Assembly: GCA_023436885.1 (NCBI GenBank) | Contig: JAEZHI010000034.1 | Location: forward strand, 124,001-188,000 | Reading direction: 5' to 3' | DNA: 64,000 nucleotides | From: Pseudomonadota bacterium | Lineage (GTDB): Bacteria; Pseudomonadota; Alphaproteobacteria; Rhizobiales; Pleomorphomonadaceae | In this document: positions 17,617 through 26,434 of the stretch, piece after piece | How positions within the stretch are numbered: the first letter of the stretch is position 1 | Layout of the letters: every line of letters starts with the position of its first letter | Notes under the pieces: model-generated | Told to the model about the DNA's origin: nothing | Database searches by the model: none | The model's input: only the letters and a program-made list of their open reading frames with translations | Made by a program: the position numbers and the translations under genes

Positions 17617-18585
17617 TCAGCTCTTCGCTTCGGCCAGCTTCTTGGCGCGATTGGCACGAAGCTGCTCGAAGTCTTCTCCGGCATGGTGCGAAGATCGGGT
17701 TAGCGGGCTCGATGACACCATCAGGAAACCCTTGGTGTAGGCAACGGTTTCATAGGACTTGAACTCGTCGGGCGGTACGAAGCGGATAATGGCATGGTGC
17801 TTGGACGTCGGCTGCAGATACTGGCCGATGGTCAGGAAATCCACATCCGCCGAGCGCAGGTCGTCCATCAGCTGCAGAACTTCATTCCGCTCCTCGCCGA
17901 GGCCGACCATGATGCCGGACTTGGTGAAGATGGTCGGGTCGAGTTCCTTGACCCGCTGCAGCAGCCGAATGGAATGGAAATAGCGAGCGCCCGGACGAAC
18001 GGTGAGATAGTTGGACGGGACCGTTTCGAGATTGTGGTTGAACACGTCCGGCTTGGCGGCCACCACCACTTCAAGCGCGCCCTCCTTGCGGAGGAAATCG
18101 GGCGTCAGCACCTCGATGGTGGTCTTGGGCGAACGGGCGCGAATGGCACGGATCACCTGGGCGAAATGCTCGGCGCCTCCGTCGGCCAAATCATCACGAT
18201 CCACCGAAGTAATGACCACGTGGTGAAGACCAAGCTTCTCCACGGCCAAGGCGACGTTCTCCGGCTCATTGGGATCGAGCGGCGCCGGCATGCCGGTCTT
18301 GACGTTGCAGAAGGCGCAGGCACGGGTGCAGGTATCGCCCATGATCATCATGGTGGCGTGCTTCTTCGACCAGCATTCGCCGATGTTGGGGCAGCCAGCT
18401 TCCTCGCACACCGTGAAGAGACCGTTCTCCTTCACGATGCCCTGCGTTTCCTTGTAGACCGGAGACCCCGGCGCCTTGACGCGGATCCATTCCGGCTTTC
18501 GTTGGATCGGATTGTCGGGACGGTTTGCCTTCTCGGGATGGCGCGCCTTCGGCGCGGTCTTTACGGTGTCGAGAATGGTGACCAT
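17617..18585 (-). CDS. lipA: Lipoyl synthase
   Basis: The 322-residue radical-SAM enzyme inserts two sulfurs into octanoyl groups on lipoyl domains. The SAM cluster motif CxxxCxxC is present as CTRACAFC. The auxiliary cluster motif is CEEAGCPNIGEC. The conserved C-terminal RSS motif is in PLTRSSHHAGEDF. Its clients PdhB and PdhC, both lipoylated, are encoded at 26-29 kb on the same strand. In many relatives lipA directly follows lpdA; here about 6.3 kb of other genes intervene. Confidence 0.96.
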   Translation of the reverse strand: MVTILDTVKTAPKARHPEKANRPDNPIQRKPEWIRVKAPGSPVYKETQGIVKENGLFTVCEEAGCPNIGECWSKKHATMMIMGDTCTRACAFCNVKTGMPAPLDPNEPENVALAVEKLGLHHVVITSVDRDDLADGGAEHFAQVIRAIRARSPKTTIEVLTPDFLRKEGALEVVVAAKPDVFNHNLETVPSNYLTVRPGARYFHSIRLLQRVKELDPTIFTKSGIMVGLGEERNEVLQLMDDLRSADVDFLTIGQYLQPTSKHHAIIRFVPPDEFKSYETVAYTKGFLMVSSSPLTRSSHHAGEDFEQLRANRAKKLAEAKS

Positions 18586-18710
18586 CGTCCGTCGCTTTCT
18601 TCCCTTCGGGCCGGCCCTGCCGGTCTTGTGTCAGGACATTCCTAGCAAAACTACTGAGAACGGGCCATGCCACTGCCGTCGCATCAGGCCTGCACCCTTG
18701 TCATGAAGCT

Positions 18711-20138
18711 CTAGAACCCACCACCGGTGCTGAAGCCATCATCGCCGGAATCGCCGCCGCCGCCAAAGCCACCGCCGGTGTCGAAACCGCCACCGTCCCC
18801 ACCCCAGGATCCGCCCCCGCCCCAGCTGCCGCCAAAATCGTCCCGGCTTCGCGGCCCGCTATAACGGTAGCCATCGCGGAACGCGCCTTCCAGCACGGCT
18901 GCCGTGATCGCACCGGATATGATGCCACCAATCAAACTGCCGATAGCATCGCCATTGGAGAAGCTTCCGTTCGGGCGATCATAACCGCTGTTGCGAAACA
19001 CCTCACGCGAATGCTCGAGCTCCTGCCGCTTGTTGGCCATGTCGATCGACGTTTGTCTGAGTTCTTCTGCCTGTGCATCGACCCGGACGAGATCGCGTTC
19101 GATCTGGCGCAGGTGTTTGACGATGCGGTCGTCCTCGGGCGTGGGTGTCGCCTCGGCGCGCCGCACCAGTTCGAGCAGATCGGCGCGAGCCAGCGTGCCG
19201 GCCAGATCGTCGATCACGCCGCGCACGGCAGGATCGCCGTTGTCGTCGACCGCCTTGGCCGTTTCCTTGTCGATGTTGTCGACGTCCGATCTGACGCGTG
19301 CGATGTCCGTCTCGACCTTGGCGAGCGCCCGGTCGGCTTCCGCCACCAAGGCCTCAAGCGGCTTGATGCCGTCGGCCTCAAGCGCGACGCGCTCATAGGC
19401 CTGGCGAGCCGCGACCGCAGCCGCCAGATCGGCCTTGAGGCGATCGGCATGTTGAGCAAGCCGGAGCGGAATTTCGTTCAGCATGAAGTAGTTAGGGCGC
19501 GCCGCATCGTAACCGGCAAGGCGGGCTACCTTGCCGTCGAAGTAACGCACCAGCGCACCAGCGCGATAGCTGGACGTACCGTAGCCATGCTGCCAGAGAT
19601 ACATGAACAACCGGTCGTCCTCGTAGGGCTTGCCCTTGAGCGCCCGGTCGCTCTCGGCTTGCTGGCGTTTCTCTTCTGCTGCGGCTGCGGTCGTTTCTGC
19701 CGTTTCGATAGCCGTGGTGAGGCGCTGCCACTCGGCCTCTCCCGCCAGACGCGCTTCAACGGCTTCGGTCTTGGCCTCGACCGCCTCGATCGCCGCATCG
19801 CGCTGCTTGACTGCAGCGGCTCGCTGATATTCGAGCTGCTCGAGCTTTTCCGATGCGCCCGCTCGGCTGGCCTTCAATTCCGAGAGGCGATCCCGACGCT
19901 TGTCCAGAAGTGCCCGTGCCCGTCTTTCGACGCTGTCGAGTTCGCCGAGGACTTCGTCTCTTGCGATGGCATCGAGCCTCAGGCGAGCCAGCGCCCGGAA
20001 AGCATCGGCCTTTTCGGCCCTCAGCCGATCGCCTTCGGCCTTGGTATCGGCCAGCATGGCAACCAGACGATCCTCGTCGCGGCGCACGCCGAGAATGGCC
20101 CGTTCAATGTCGTTGAGCGCCTGACGCGCGGAAATCAT
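18711..20138 (-). CDS. Coiled-coil protein with Gly-rich tail, unknown function
   Basis: The 475-residue protein is mainly heptad-rich coiled coil (about 1-175 and 230-370, rich in Ala, Glu, Arg, Lys). A short non-helical region in between has aromatic residues (DRLFMYLWQHGYGTSSYRAGALVRYFDG). Near residues 395-420 there is a small hydrophobic segment (IGSLIGGIISGAITAAVLEGAF). The last 45 residues are almost pure Gly/Ser/Asp/Phe/Trp repeats (GGSWGG, GGGF). I know no function. It is the third gene of the operon with the genes at 20165 and 21099, starting 26 bases after the second. Confidence 0.75.
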   Translation of the reverse strand: MISARQALNDIERAILGVRRDEDRLVAMLADTKAEGDRLRAEKADAFRALARLRLDAIARDEVLGELDSVERRARALLDKRRDRLSELKASRAGASEKLEQLEYQRAAAVKQRDAAIEAVEAKTEAVEARLAGEAEWQRLTTAIETAETTAAAAEEKRQQAESDRALKGKPYEDDRLFMYLWQHGYGTSSYRAGALVRYFDGKVARLAGYDAARPNYFMLNEIPLRLAQHADRLKADLAAAVAARQAYERVALEADGIKPLEALVAEADRALAKVETDIARVRSDVDNIDKETAKAVDDNGDPAVRGVIDDLAGTLARADLLELVRRAEATPTPEDDRIVKHLRQIERDLVRVDAQAEELRQTSIDMANKRQELEHSREVFRNSGYDRPNGSFSNGDAIGSLIGGIISGAITAAVLEGAFRDGYRYSGPRSRDDFGGSWGGGGSWGGDGGGFDTGGGFGGGGDSGDDGFSTGGGF

Positions 20139-20164
20139 GCTACGTCCTTACGTGAGAGAGGGCC

Positions 20165-21106
20165 CTACCAACTGGTGATGGCGCCCTTGAGGACATCCAT
20201 TTCATAGACGGGTTCGAGGCTGCCACGCGGCTTTTCGCCAACGATGTTATCCTCGACGATGCCGTCGTTCGCCTTGTCGGCCGCGACCTTGTCATATGTC
20301 GCCTTGGGCACGCGAATACCCCATTTGTCGACCGTCCTGACCTTGCCGTCCTCTTCACTGGTGATAGGCATTTTGAGAACATCACCGGAGGGCGTCACAG
20401 CCTCGACGATCAAATAGTAATTGCGGGCCTGCGTGTTGATGTTGGGAATGCGAAAGACACCGCTCTTGTCGCCCGGCCGCGACACGATCCTGAGGGCATA
20501 GGTCTGAGCGAGCTTCGCGCGAAGATCGGCAATCGCCGCGATCGCCTGCTTGGCCGCCACAGCGTCTCCGGCGGCAAGGGCGGAACGGGCCGCAGCGACA
20601 CGCGCCTTTGCCTCGGCCTGAGCATCGGAGGTCAAAGCTTCGGTCGAAAGCGCCTTCTCGGCAGCGTCGACAGTCTGAGGCAGCGTCACGGTCATCTCGA
20701 CCTTCGCCGCTTCGCTCGTCCGTTCTGCCGAGGAGACGCGCCAATAGGTGACGCCGCCAAGCACGACAAGAGCGAGCAGAGCCGCTCCCAGGACCTTGCC
20801 GACCACGGCTCGCTCGACCCAGAAAAGAGCCATGGTGCGTGCGAAGGACGGAGGCGCGGGATCGTAGGTGAAACGGCTTTCCTTCAGCGCCCTGATCCCG
20901 TCGTCGAGAATACGATCAGAAACCTTGAGCCCCTGCCCTTCGTAGAGCGACCGCAGCCGTTCCTTGAGGGTCGCGTCGCGGCTATCCTCGCCGAGAGCCT
21001 TCTCGACCAGCCCCTCCTGATGGCGCAGCGTGTCGACCACGTCCATCGCCAGCATCAGTTCGTCAAGTTTTGGAGCAGCGGCGCCGCCCTGAGCAACGTC
21101 AGCCAT
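20165..21106 (-). CDS. DUF6384-like membrane-anchored protein
   Basis: The 313-residue protein has a soluble N-terminal helical part (about 1-95, KLDELMLAMDVVDTLRHQEGLVEKAL), one transmembrane segment (about 103-123, VVGKVLGAALLALVVLGGVTYW) and an extracytoplasmic or C-terminal region. That region contains an alanine-rich helical stretch and a beta-rich end (YALRIVSRPGDKSGVFRIPNIN and later VDKWGIRV). From memory this matches DUF6384, which has no assigned function. Its ATG overlaps the end of the upstream gene by eight bases, suggesting translational coupling and joint work of the products. Confidence 0.65.
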   Translation of the reverse strand: MADVAQGGAAAPKLDELMLAMDVVDTLRHQEGLVEKALGEDSRDATLKERLRSLYEGQGLKVSDRILDDGIRALKESRFTYDPAPPSFARTMALFWVERAVVGKVLGAALLALVVLGGVTYWRVSSAERTSEAAKVEMTVTLPQTVDAAEKALSTEALTSDAQAEAKARVAAARSALAAGDAVAAKQAIAAIADLRAKLAQTYALRIVSRPGDKSGVFRIPNINTQARNYYLIVEAVTPSGDVLKMPITSEEDGKVRTVDKWGIRVPKATYDKVAADKANDGIVEDNIVGEKPRGSLEPVYEMDVLKGAITSW

Positions 21107-22280
21107 TTAACACCAATGCATTGCCCTGCTCGGCAAGCCGGGCCATCCGCCGCTTGCCGTCCTCGACGGCGGCGCGGATCTCTTCCGAATTCTTGGTGGC
21201 CAGCGTCCGCATCTCCGAGATGATTTCGGTTGAACGCTCCTGATAGTTCACCACGCTATCGACCAGCTTCTTCACCGCGTCGGCGCGCACCGTCGGGCCA
21301 TAGCCGGCCTTCAGAGCCTCTTCCTGAACCTTGCCACCGATATCGGCCAGCACCTCCAGCGACTTCGAGACACCCTCCTTCATCGAGTTCAGCGTCTGTG
21401 TCGACTCGTGCAGGCCGAACAGACCGGTGAACGACGCCTTGAGCGCTGTCAGAACGGATTCGTTGGTGGTGAAGAAGGAGACCGACTGCTGATAGACGCG
21501 TTCCTTGGCTGACGTCGTCTGCAGGAGACGCGCCATGATGACTTCGGACGTGTTGTAGCCGATGGTCAGATTATCCGCGAGGTCCTTGGCCACCTGGTAG
21601 CGACCTTCCTCGTTCTGCATGGCCCGCAGCTTCTCGTCGCGGATCAGTTCCAGCTTGGCGCGTTCGGCAGGCTCGGTGCCGGCAAAACCGGCCACGGCCT
21701 CCGAAGCCTTACCGAGCTCATCCTTGGCAACCGCCAGTTTAGCTTCTGCAGCCTTCAGCACTTCGAGAGCTGCCACCTCGGCCTGCTTCAGCGCCCCGCG
21801 GAAATCGCGATAGGCCTCAAGGATGATCTGTTCGCGCTCGATATTGGTCTTGGTATCGCGCGCCACTTCCAGATAGGTCTCGCGGATGCTGTCGAAGCGG
21901 CTGGCGATATCGCCGCGCGAGATCTTCATCCAGGTATTGGTCGCCCGCTCGAACAGGTCGATCTTGCCGTCGGCCATCTGATCGACCATTGCCTTGGCGT
22001 CGTCACGGATCGAATTGAACCCTTGCGTGATCTTCTCATAGCGTTCGCCGATCGACATTTCGGAAATCTGCTCGCGCACCACCTCGTTGAACACGCTCAT
22101 CTGGCTGAGCGTACGGGTGATGACGGCGATCTTGTCGGGATCGAGATCGGTGATCTTTTCCAAGAGGCCGACGATCGGTGCTTCCTCCGTCCGGGTTGGC
22201 AAGAGGCCGAGGTCGCGCAATCCACCCATTGCCTTGTCGAGATATTGCATGGGCGTCTTCACAATATCGGTCGTCGTCAA
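21099..22280 (-). CDS. Helical protein, possibly TelA/YaaN-like
   Basis: The 393-residue product is predicted almost wholly helical with no membrane segment or signal peptide. Its second half (LLQTTSAKERVYQQSVSFFTTNESVLTALK, then VNYQERSTEIISEMRTLATKNSEEIRAAVEDGKRRM) loosely recalls TelA/YaaN 'toxic anion resistance' proteins. This is a weak resemblance by eye, not a firm assignment. Translation seems to start at TTG 22280, which has AGGGG about eight bases upstream; ATG 22250 is the alternative. It heads a three-gene operon with the DUF6384-like and coiled-coil genes. Confidence 0.6.
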   Translation of the reverse strand: MTTTDIVKTPMQYLDKAMGGLRDLGLLPTRTEEAPIVGLLEKITDLDPDKIAVITRTLSQMSVFNEVVREQISEMSIGERYEKITQGFNSIRDDAKAMVDQMADGKIDLFERATNTWMKISRGDIASRFDSIRETYLEVARDTKTNIEREQIILEAYRDFRGALKQAEVAALEVLKAAEAKLAVAKDELGKASEAVAGFAGTEPAERAKLELIRDEKLRAMQNEEGRYQVAKDLADNLTIGYNTSEVIMARLLQTTSAKERVYQQSVSFFTTNESVLTALKASFTGLFGLHESTQTLNSMKEGVSKSLEVLADIGGKVQEEALKAGYGPTVRADAVKKLVDSVVNYQERSTEIISEMRTLATKNSEEIRAAVEDGKRRMARLAEQGNALVLNG

Positions 22281-22382
22281 GGCCGTTTCCCCTCATCACC
22301 GAAAGCGCGAATGAACGTTCGCGCGGCGTCGCGCAAGATGTAGTTATCTCCAAAGCTGCCGCAAGCAGACGCCAGCGAAAAT

Positions 22383-23240
22383 TCAAGCCCCGAACACCGC
22401 TTCGAGGGCGCCGCGCATCACCTTCGCATCGGGCTCATGCCCGGTCCACAAGCGGATACCGATGACGCCCTGGTTGACCAGCATGCCCAAACCGTCCAGC
22501 GTCATGGCGCCATGCGTCTCTGCCATCCGGAGAAAGGCCGTGTGCGGCGGGTTGGGAATGACATCGGCAACTACCAGCCCTGGCCGGATCGATGTAAAGT
22601 CGATGTCCGGCAGATCACTGACGCCAGGGAAGAGACCGATCGATGTGGCGTTGATCAGAATGTCGGTTTCAGGCGGAACCGAATAATGGGTCTGCCATGG
22701 CACGAACTCGGAGGCCGCCGATGTATGTGCCTCGACAAGCTTTGCCACGGCCTTGCCTCGCGCCGCATCGCGATTGACGACAGTGATGGATGCTGCGCCC
22801 GCCAGAGCCGTTTCGACGGCAATCGCCCGAGAGGCCCCGCCGGCACCCAGCACGACAACATGCTTGCCCTTGGGATCGGCCAGCGTCTTGAGTGACGTGA
22901 GAAACCCTTTGCCGTCGGTATTCTCGCCGATCAGCCTGCCGTCCTCGTTGATCACGCAATTGACTGCGCCAATGATCTCGGCCGATGGCGCGAGCTCATC
23001 GATGAAGTCGATCACGGCAACCTTGTGTGGCAGCGAGCAATTGAAGCCACGCCAGCCCATGGCGCGGGCACCACGGACGGCATCGCCGAGATCTGCCGGC
23101 GCCACGTCGCAGTTGATATAGCGAGCATCGAGCCCCATGGCCCGATAGGCCGCTTCCACCATGGCGACGGTCGGGTTTTCGGCAACCGGCGTTGCAAAAC
23201 AACCGGTCAGGAGACTGAGAAAATTGAGCTCGACAGGCAT
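22383..23240 (-). CDS. Shikimate dehydrogenase family protein (AroE/YdiB-like)
   Basis: The 285-residue protein has the shikimate dehydrogenase fold. The substrate-binding N-domain shows GFNCSLPHKVAVIDFIDE (catalytic Lys) and GAVNCVIN, with NTDGKGF after it. The NADP domain shows VVVLGAGGASRAIAVE and VNRDAARGKA. GGGAGG precedes ATG 23240. The housekeeping aroE of Hyphomicrobiales usually lies near coaE and dnaQ, which are not here, so this may be a paralogue acting on quinate or a related acid. No quinate-pathway neighbours are seen. Confidence 0.8.
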   Translation of the reverse strand: MPVELNFLSLLTGCFATPVAENPTVAMVEAAYRAMGLDARYINCDVAPADLGDAVRGARAMGWRGFNCSLPHKVAVIDFIDELAPSAEIIGAVNCVINEDGRLIGENTDGKGFLTSLKTLADPKGKHVVVLGAGGASRAIAVETALAGAASITVVNRDAARGKAVAKLVEAHTSAASEFVPWQTHYSVPPETDILINATSIGLFPGVSDLPDIDFTSIRPGLVVADVIPNPPHTAFLRMAETHGAMTLDGLGMLVNQGVIGIRLWTGHEPDAKVMRGALEAVFGA

Positions 23241-23352
23241 GGCGTTGATCCTCCCGGCGGGCCGGTCAAACGCCAAGCCCTGTCCTCAGAAGATCTTATC
23301 GCCTGACGGCACGGATGGAAACGCTCACCTGGGGAAGGACCGGCCTTCAATA

Positions 23353-24429
23353 CTATCGGCGTCCCTTGATCGGCATCACCTTAGCCGAGGACTTCTCCTC
23401 GACGAAGCGCTGTTCGATCACGCCACGCCAGCCAAGACCGCGATAAGTCTCGTAACCAGGTGTGAGATGCTGAGCGATGATCTTGCCGTCCCGCACCTGC
23501 CATCCCGCCTGCGTGCCGCCAAAAGGCGGCAGGCGTTCCGAGAGGAGACCGGCACCGTCCGAAGAGGCAATGACGCGGTTGTCGCGATCAACGATCAGCA
23601 CACGGCTCGTCGTCCGCTCCTCATCGGAAAGACGCACGCCCTCGACGATGGTGCGAGACTGAGGCTCCCAGTCGAAATGAATGGCCAGAAGGCCGATAGG
23701 ACGACCGTCGACCTCGCCGCCGGTCCTGACCGGCGTAACGAAGGTGCCGACCATCGTGTCGGCCAGAAGCGGCTCGCGCGCGATGTCCTCTGCATGGAAG
23801 TCGTCGCCCGTTCGGAGCCCCATTCCAGTACGGAACCACGCGCGTGAAGAAACGTCGGCGCCTGCCACCGAAAAGCGATCTCCCCGCCCCGAAGCCACGA
23901 CTCGACCCGACGGATCGCACAGCCAGATATCCAGATAGACGGTGTAGGCGCGGAGGATGACATTGAGACGCCGCGCTGCATAAGCGAAGGCCGCCTCGCC
24001 GGGCGTCGTCATCGCATCGACGAAGGCGGAATCGGTCGCCCACCAACGTACATCGCAGGTGCGCTCATAAAGGTTGCGATCGACGATCTCGATGGCATTG
24101 AGCGCCAGATCGACCAAGCGTTGTCCTTGGGATGACTGGCTCATCTCCTGCACTAGAGAGGAGATCTCGCCGATCTCAGATGCAAGCTCAGCTTCAAGCG
24201 CGGTGGACAGTTTTTCCACCTCTTCGGAAATGCCGCGCACTTCCTGGCTCACCACCGCGAAACCGCGCCCTGCCTCACCAGCTCGCTCTGCCTCGATCAA
24301 AGCGTTCAGAGCGAGGATACGCATGCGGCGATTGATCGCCCTGATCTGTCCGACCTTGCTGAAGGCAATTTCCTGCACGGATTCGGATTTTGACGAAATG
24401 TCGCGAATGGACACGATCGAAGCTGACAT
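23353..24429 (-). CDS. Soluble chemoreceptor-like protein: MCP domain followed by sensor domain
   Basis: Residues about 20-95 form a short methyl-accepting chemotaxis signalling hairpin with its conserved tip (RILALNALIEAERAGEAGRGFAVVSQEVRGISEEV). Residues about 110-350 form a Cache-like sensor (WLCDPSGRVVASGRGDRFSVAGADVSSRAWFRTG, later LIVDRDNRVIASSDG). This order, signalling first and sensor last, is the reverse of classical receptors. No transmembrane segment is present, so it should be cytoplasmic. The Cache fold normally binds small ligands outside the cell, which makes a cytoplasmic copy unusual. The signalling part is also short. Confidence 0.8.
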   Translation of the reverse strand: MSASIVSIRDISSKSESVQEIAFSKVGQIRAINRRMRILALNALIEAERAGEAGRGFAVVSQEVRGISEEVEKLSTALEAELASEIGEISSLVQEMSQSSQGQRLVDLALNAIEIVDRNLYERTCDVRWWATDSAFVDAMTTPGEAAFAYAARRLNVILRAYTVYLDIWLCDPSGRVVASGRGDRFSVAGADVSSRAWFRTGMGLRTGDDFHAEDIAREPLLADTMVGTFVTPVRTGGEVDGRPIGLLAIHFDWEPQSRTIVEGVRLSDEERTTSRVLIVDRDNRVIASSDGAGLLSERLPPFGGTQAGWQVRDGKIIAQHLTPGYETYRGLGWRGVIEQRFVEEKSSAKVMPIKGRR

Positions 24430-24590
24430 CCGATCCCCCGGATCATCGCAAATTCAATGTACGGAGAGTCGCATTCACCCATTAACAAAGGGAAAATAGG
24501 TATAGAAAAACTACTGATGGCGCTGCTGCTTTTATTTGCAACGCGCGAACAGGCATTGACCGCCGGGTGCGGTTATTGCCCAGACATTGC

Positions 24591-24839
24591 TCAAGCAACC
24601 ATACGGGCAAGAAAAACGAAGATGATCGCCCCGATTGTGGCCACGGCGACTTCATGCAAAAACGGGCTGGCAATTGGAAGATTGATGCCGGTCCACTGCA
24701 GCACCAATCCACCAACGAAAGAACCGACCAAGCCGGATATCAAATAGCGGATGAGACCACCGCCGCCCACGACAAAACTCGCGAGCCAACCGGCGAGAAG
24801 CCCAATTGCACCCCAGATGAGAAAGGCGTGACCCTGCAT
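24591..24839 (-). CDS. GlsB/YeaQ/YmgE-family membrane protein
   Basis: The 82-residue protein has three membrane helices with the family pattern (IWGAIGLLAGWLASFVVGGGGL, LISGLVGSFVGGLVLQWTGI, ATIGAIIFVFLARMVA). I chose ATG 24839 because AGGAG lies eight bases upstream; a longer frame starts at 24878. In several relatives a gene of this family sits between lpdA and lipA, so this one is probably the ancestral copy and 15986-16243 a paralogue. Confidence 0.83.
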   Translation of the reverse strand: MQGHAFLIWGAIGLLAGWLASFVVGGGGLIRYLISGLVGSFVGGLVLQWTGINLPIASPFLHEVAVATIGAIIFVFLARMVA

Positions 24840-24863
24840 CGGGAATCTCCTGGCAAAGAAAAA

Positions 24864-24886
24864 GGCCGGCGGGTTCACCGCCGACC
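24864..24886 (-). terminator. Rho-independent terminator after lpdA
   Basis: On the minus strand a GG-CGGCGG/CCGCCG-CC stem (one mismatch) with a five-base loop is followed by TTTTTCTTT. It lies 26 bases past the lpdA stop and should end the pdh operon, with the GlsB gene just downstream. Confidence 0.8.
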
Positions 24887-24911
24887 TCTACATTAAGTCG
24901 CGACTCGCGGC

Positions 24912-26324
24912 TTAAATATGGATGGCCTTGCCGTAGGCAGCAAGCACGCTCTCGTGCATGGTCTCGCTCACGGTCGGATGCGGGAATACCGTATGCATCA
25001 GCTCCTCCTCGGTAGTCTCGAGCTGCATGGCCACGACGAAGCCCTGGATCATTTCCGTCACTTCCGCACCAATCAGATGTGCACCGAGCAGGCGACCGGT
25101 CTTGGCATCGAAGATCGTCTTGACCAAGCCTTCCGGCTCACCAAGCGCCACCGCCTTGCCGTTGCCGATGAACGGGAAGCGGCCAACCTTGAGCTCGTAG
25201 CCAGCTTCCTTGGCCTTCTTCTCGGTGAGACCGACAGAGGCGACCTGCGGATGGCAATAGGTACAGCCGGGGATCTGCAGCTTGTCCATCGGATGGGGAT
25301 GCAGACCGGCGATCGCCTCGACGCACAGCGTACCTTCATGCTCGGCCTTGTGGGCGAGCATCGGCGGACCGGCGACGTCGCCGATGGCATAAATGCCCGG
25401 CACGTTGGTACGGCCTAGGCCGTCCGTGGCAATGGTGCCGCGATCGAGCTTCACGCCCAACGCCTCAAGGCCGAGATTTTCGACGTTGCCGACGACACCC
25501 ACCGCAGAAATGACGCGATCTGCGACGATCTCCTGCTTGGTGCCGTCCTTAAGCTCGACGGTGGCCGTGACCTCGTTGGCACCCTTCTTCAACGAGGCTA
25601 CCTTCGCCTCAAGAAGAATCTTCATGCCTGCCTTCTCGAAGCGCTTTTTGGCGAGCTCGGCGATCTCGTGGTCCTCGACCGGCATCACCTGGCTCATCAC
25701 CTCGACGACGGTTACCTCCGAACCGAGGTCGCGATAGAAGCTCGCGAACTCAATACCGATGGCACCCGAACCGACCACCAGCAGACGTTTCGGCAACGCC
25801 TCCGGAACCATCGACTCGAAATAGGTCCAGACCAGCTTCTTGTCCGGTTCGAGGCCCGGAAGCACGCGCGGACGCGCGCCGGTAGCAACGATGATGTGCT
25901 TGGCCTCGAAGTCGCCGGCCGGCAGCCAACCCTTGGGCGCGCCATCGATCGGCTTCACCTTGACCTTGCCAGGCGCCGTGATGCTGGCTTCGCCCCAGAT
26001 CAGGTCGACCTTGTTCTTCTTGAGCAAGAAGCCGACGCCCTGGCTCATCTGCTGGGCGATACCGCGCGACCGCTTGACGATGGCAGCGACATCGGCACCC
26101 GGCTTTTCGGCCTTGATGCCATAGTCGGCAGCATGTTCGATGTAGTGGTAGATCTCGGCCGAACGCAGCAGCGCCTTGGCCGGAATGCAACCCCAATTGG
26201 GGCAGATACCGCCGATGTAGGCGCGCTCGACGACGCCGACCTTGAGGCCGAGCTGGGCGGCACGAATGGCAGCGACATAGCCGCCAGGGCCGGAGCCAAT
26301 AATCAGGATGTCATACTGGGACAT
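24912..26324 (-). CDS. lpdA: Dihydrolipoyl dehydrogenase (E3)
   Basis: The 470-residue FAD disulfide oxidoreductase reoxidises dihydrolipoyl groups of the pyruvate dehydrogenase complex. It has the FAD motif IIGSGPGGYVAAIRAAQLG, the redox-active disulfide CPNWGC, the NAD motif VVGSGAIGIEFASFYRDLG, the second FAD motif YAIGDVAGPPMLAHKAEHEG and the catalytic His in FPHPTVSETMHE. The disulfide spacing and the Pro/Trp variant are typical of PDH-linked E3 in rhizobial relatives. It is the last gene of the pdh operon, 110 bases after pdhC. Confidence 0.96.
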   Translation of the reverse strand: MSQYDILIIGSGPGGYVAAIRAAQLGLKVGVVERAYIGGICPNWGCIPAKALLRSAEIYHYIEHAADYGIKAEKPGADVAAIVKRSRGIAQQMSQGVGFLLKKNKVDLIWGEASITAPGKVKVKPIDGAPKGWLPAGDFEAKHIIVATGARPRVLPGLEPDKKLVWTYFESMVPEALPKRLLVVGSGAIGIEFASFYRDLGSEVTVVEVMSQVMPVEDHEIAELAKKRFEKAGMKILLEAKVASLKKGANEVTATVELKDGTKQEIVADRVISAVGVVGNVENLGLEALGVKLDRGTIATDGLGRTNVPGIYAIGDVAGPPMLAHKAEHEGTLCVEAIAGLHPHPMDKLQIPGCTYCHPQVASVGLTEKKAKEAGYELKVGRFPFIGNGKAVALGEPEGLVKTIFDAKTGRLLGAHLIGAEVTEMIQGFVVAMQLETTEEELMHTVFPHPTVSETMHESVLAAYGKAIHI

Positions 26325-26434
26325 AGGTCTATGCCTTCAATCTGGGTGCGGCGCCGGCCAGGCCTCGCGCCGGAAGCAGGCGGCACCGACATTGCCGGCG
26401 ACCGCCTCCCGAAATGGACGACGGAAAAGCTCCG

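Noticed and set aside
18991..20207. Long plus-strand frames opposite the coiled-coil gene
   Set aside because: Composition is typical of reversed coiled-coil codons, with no ribosome site; the minus-strand frame has good operon context.
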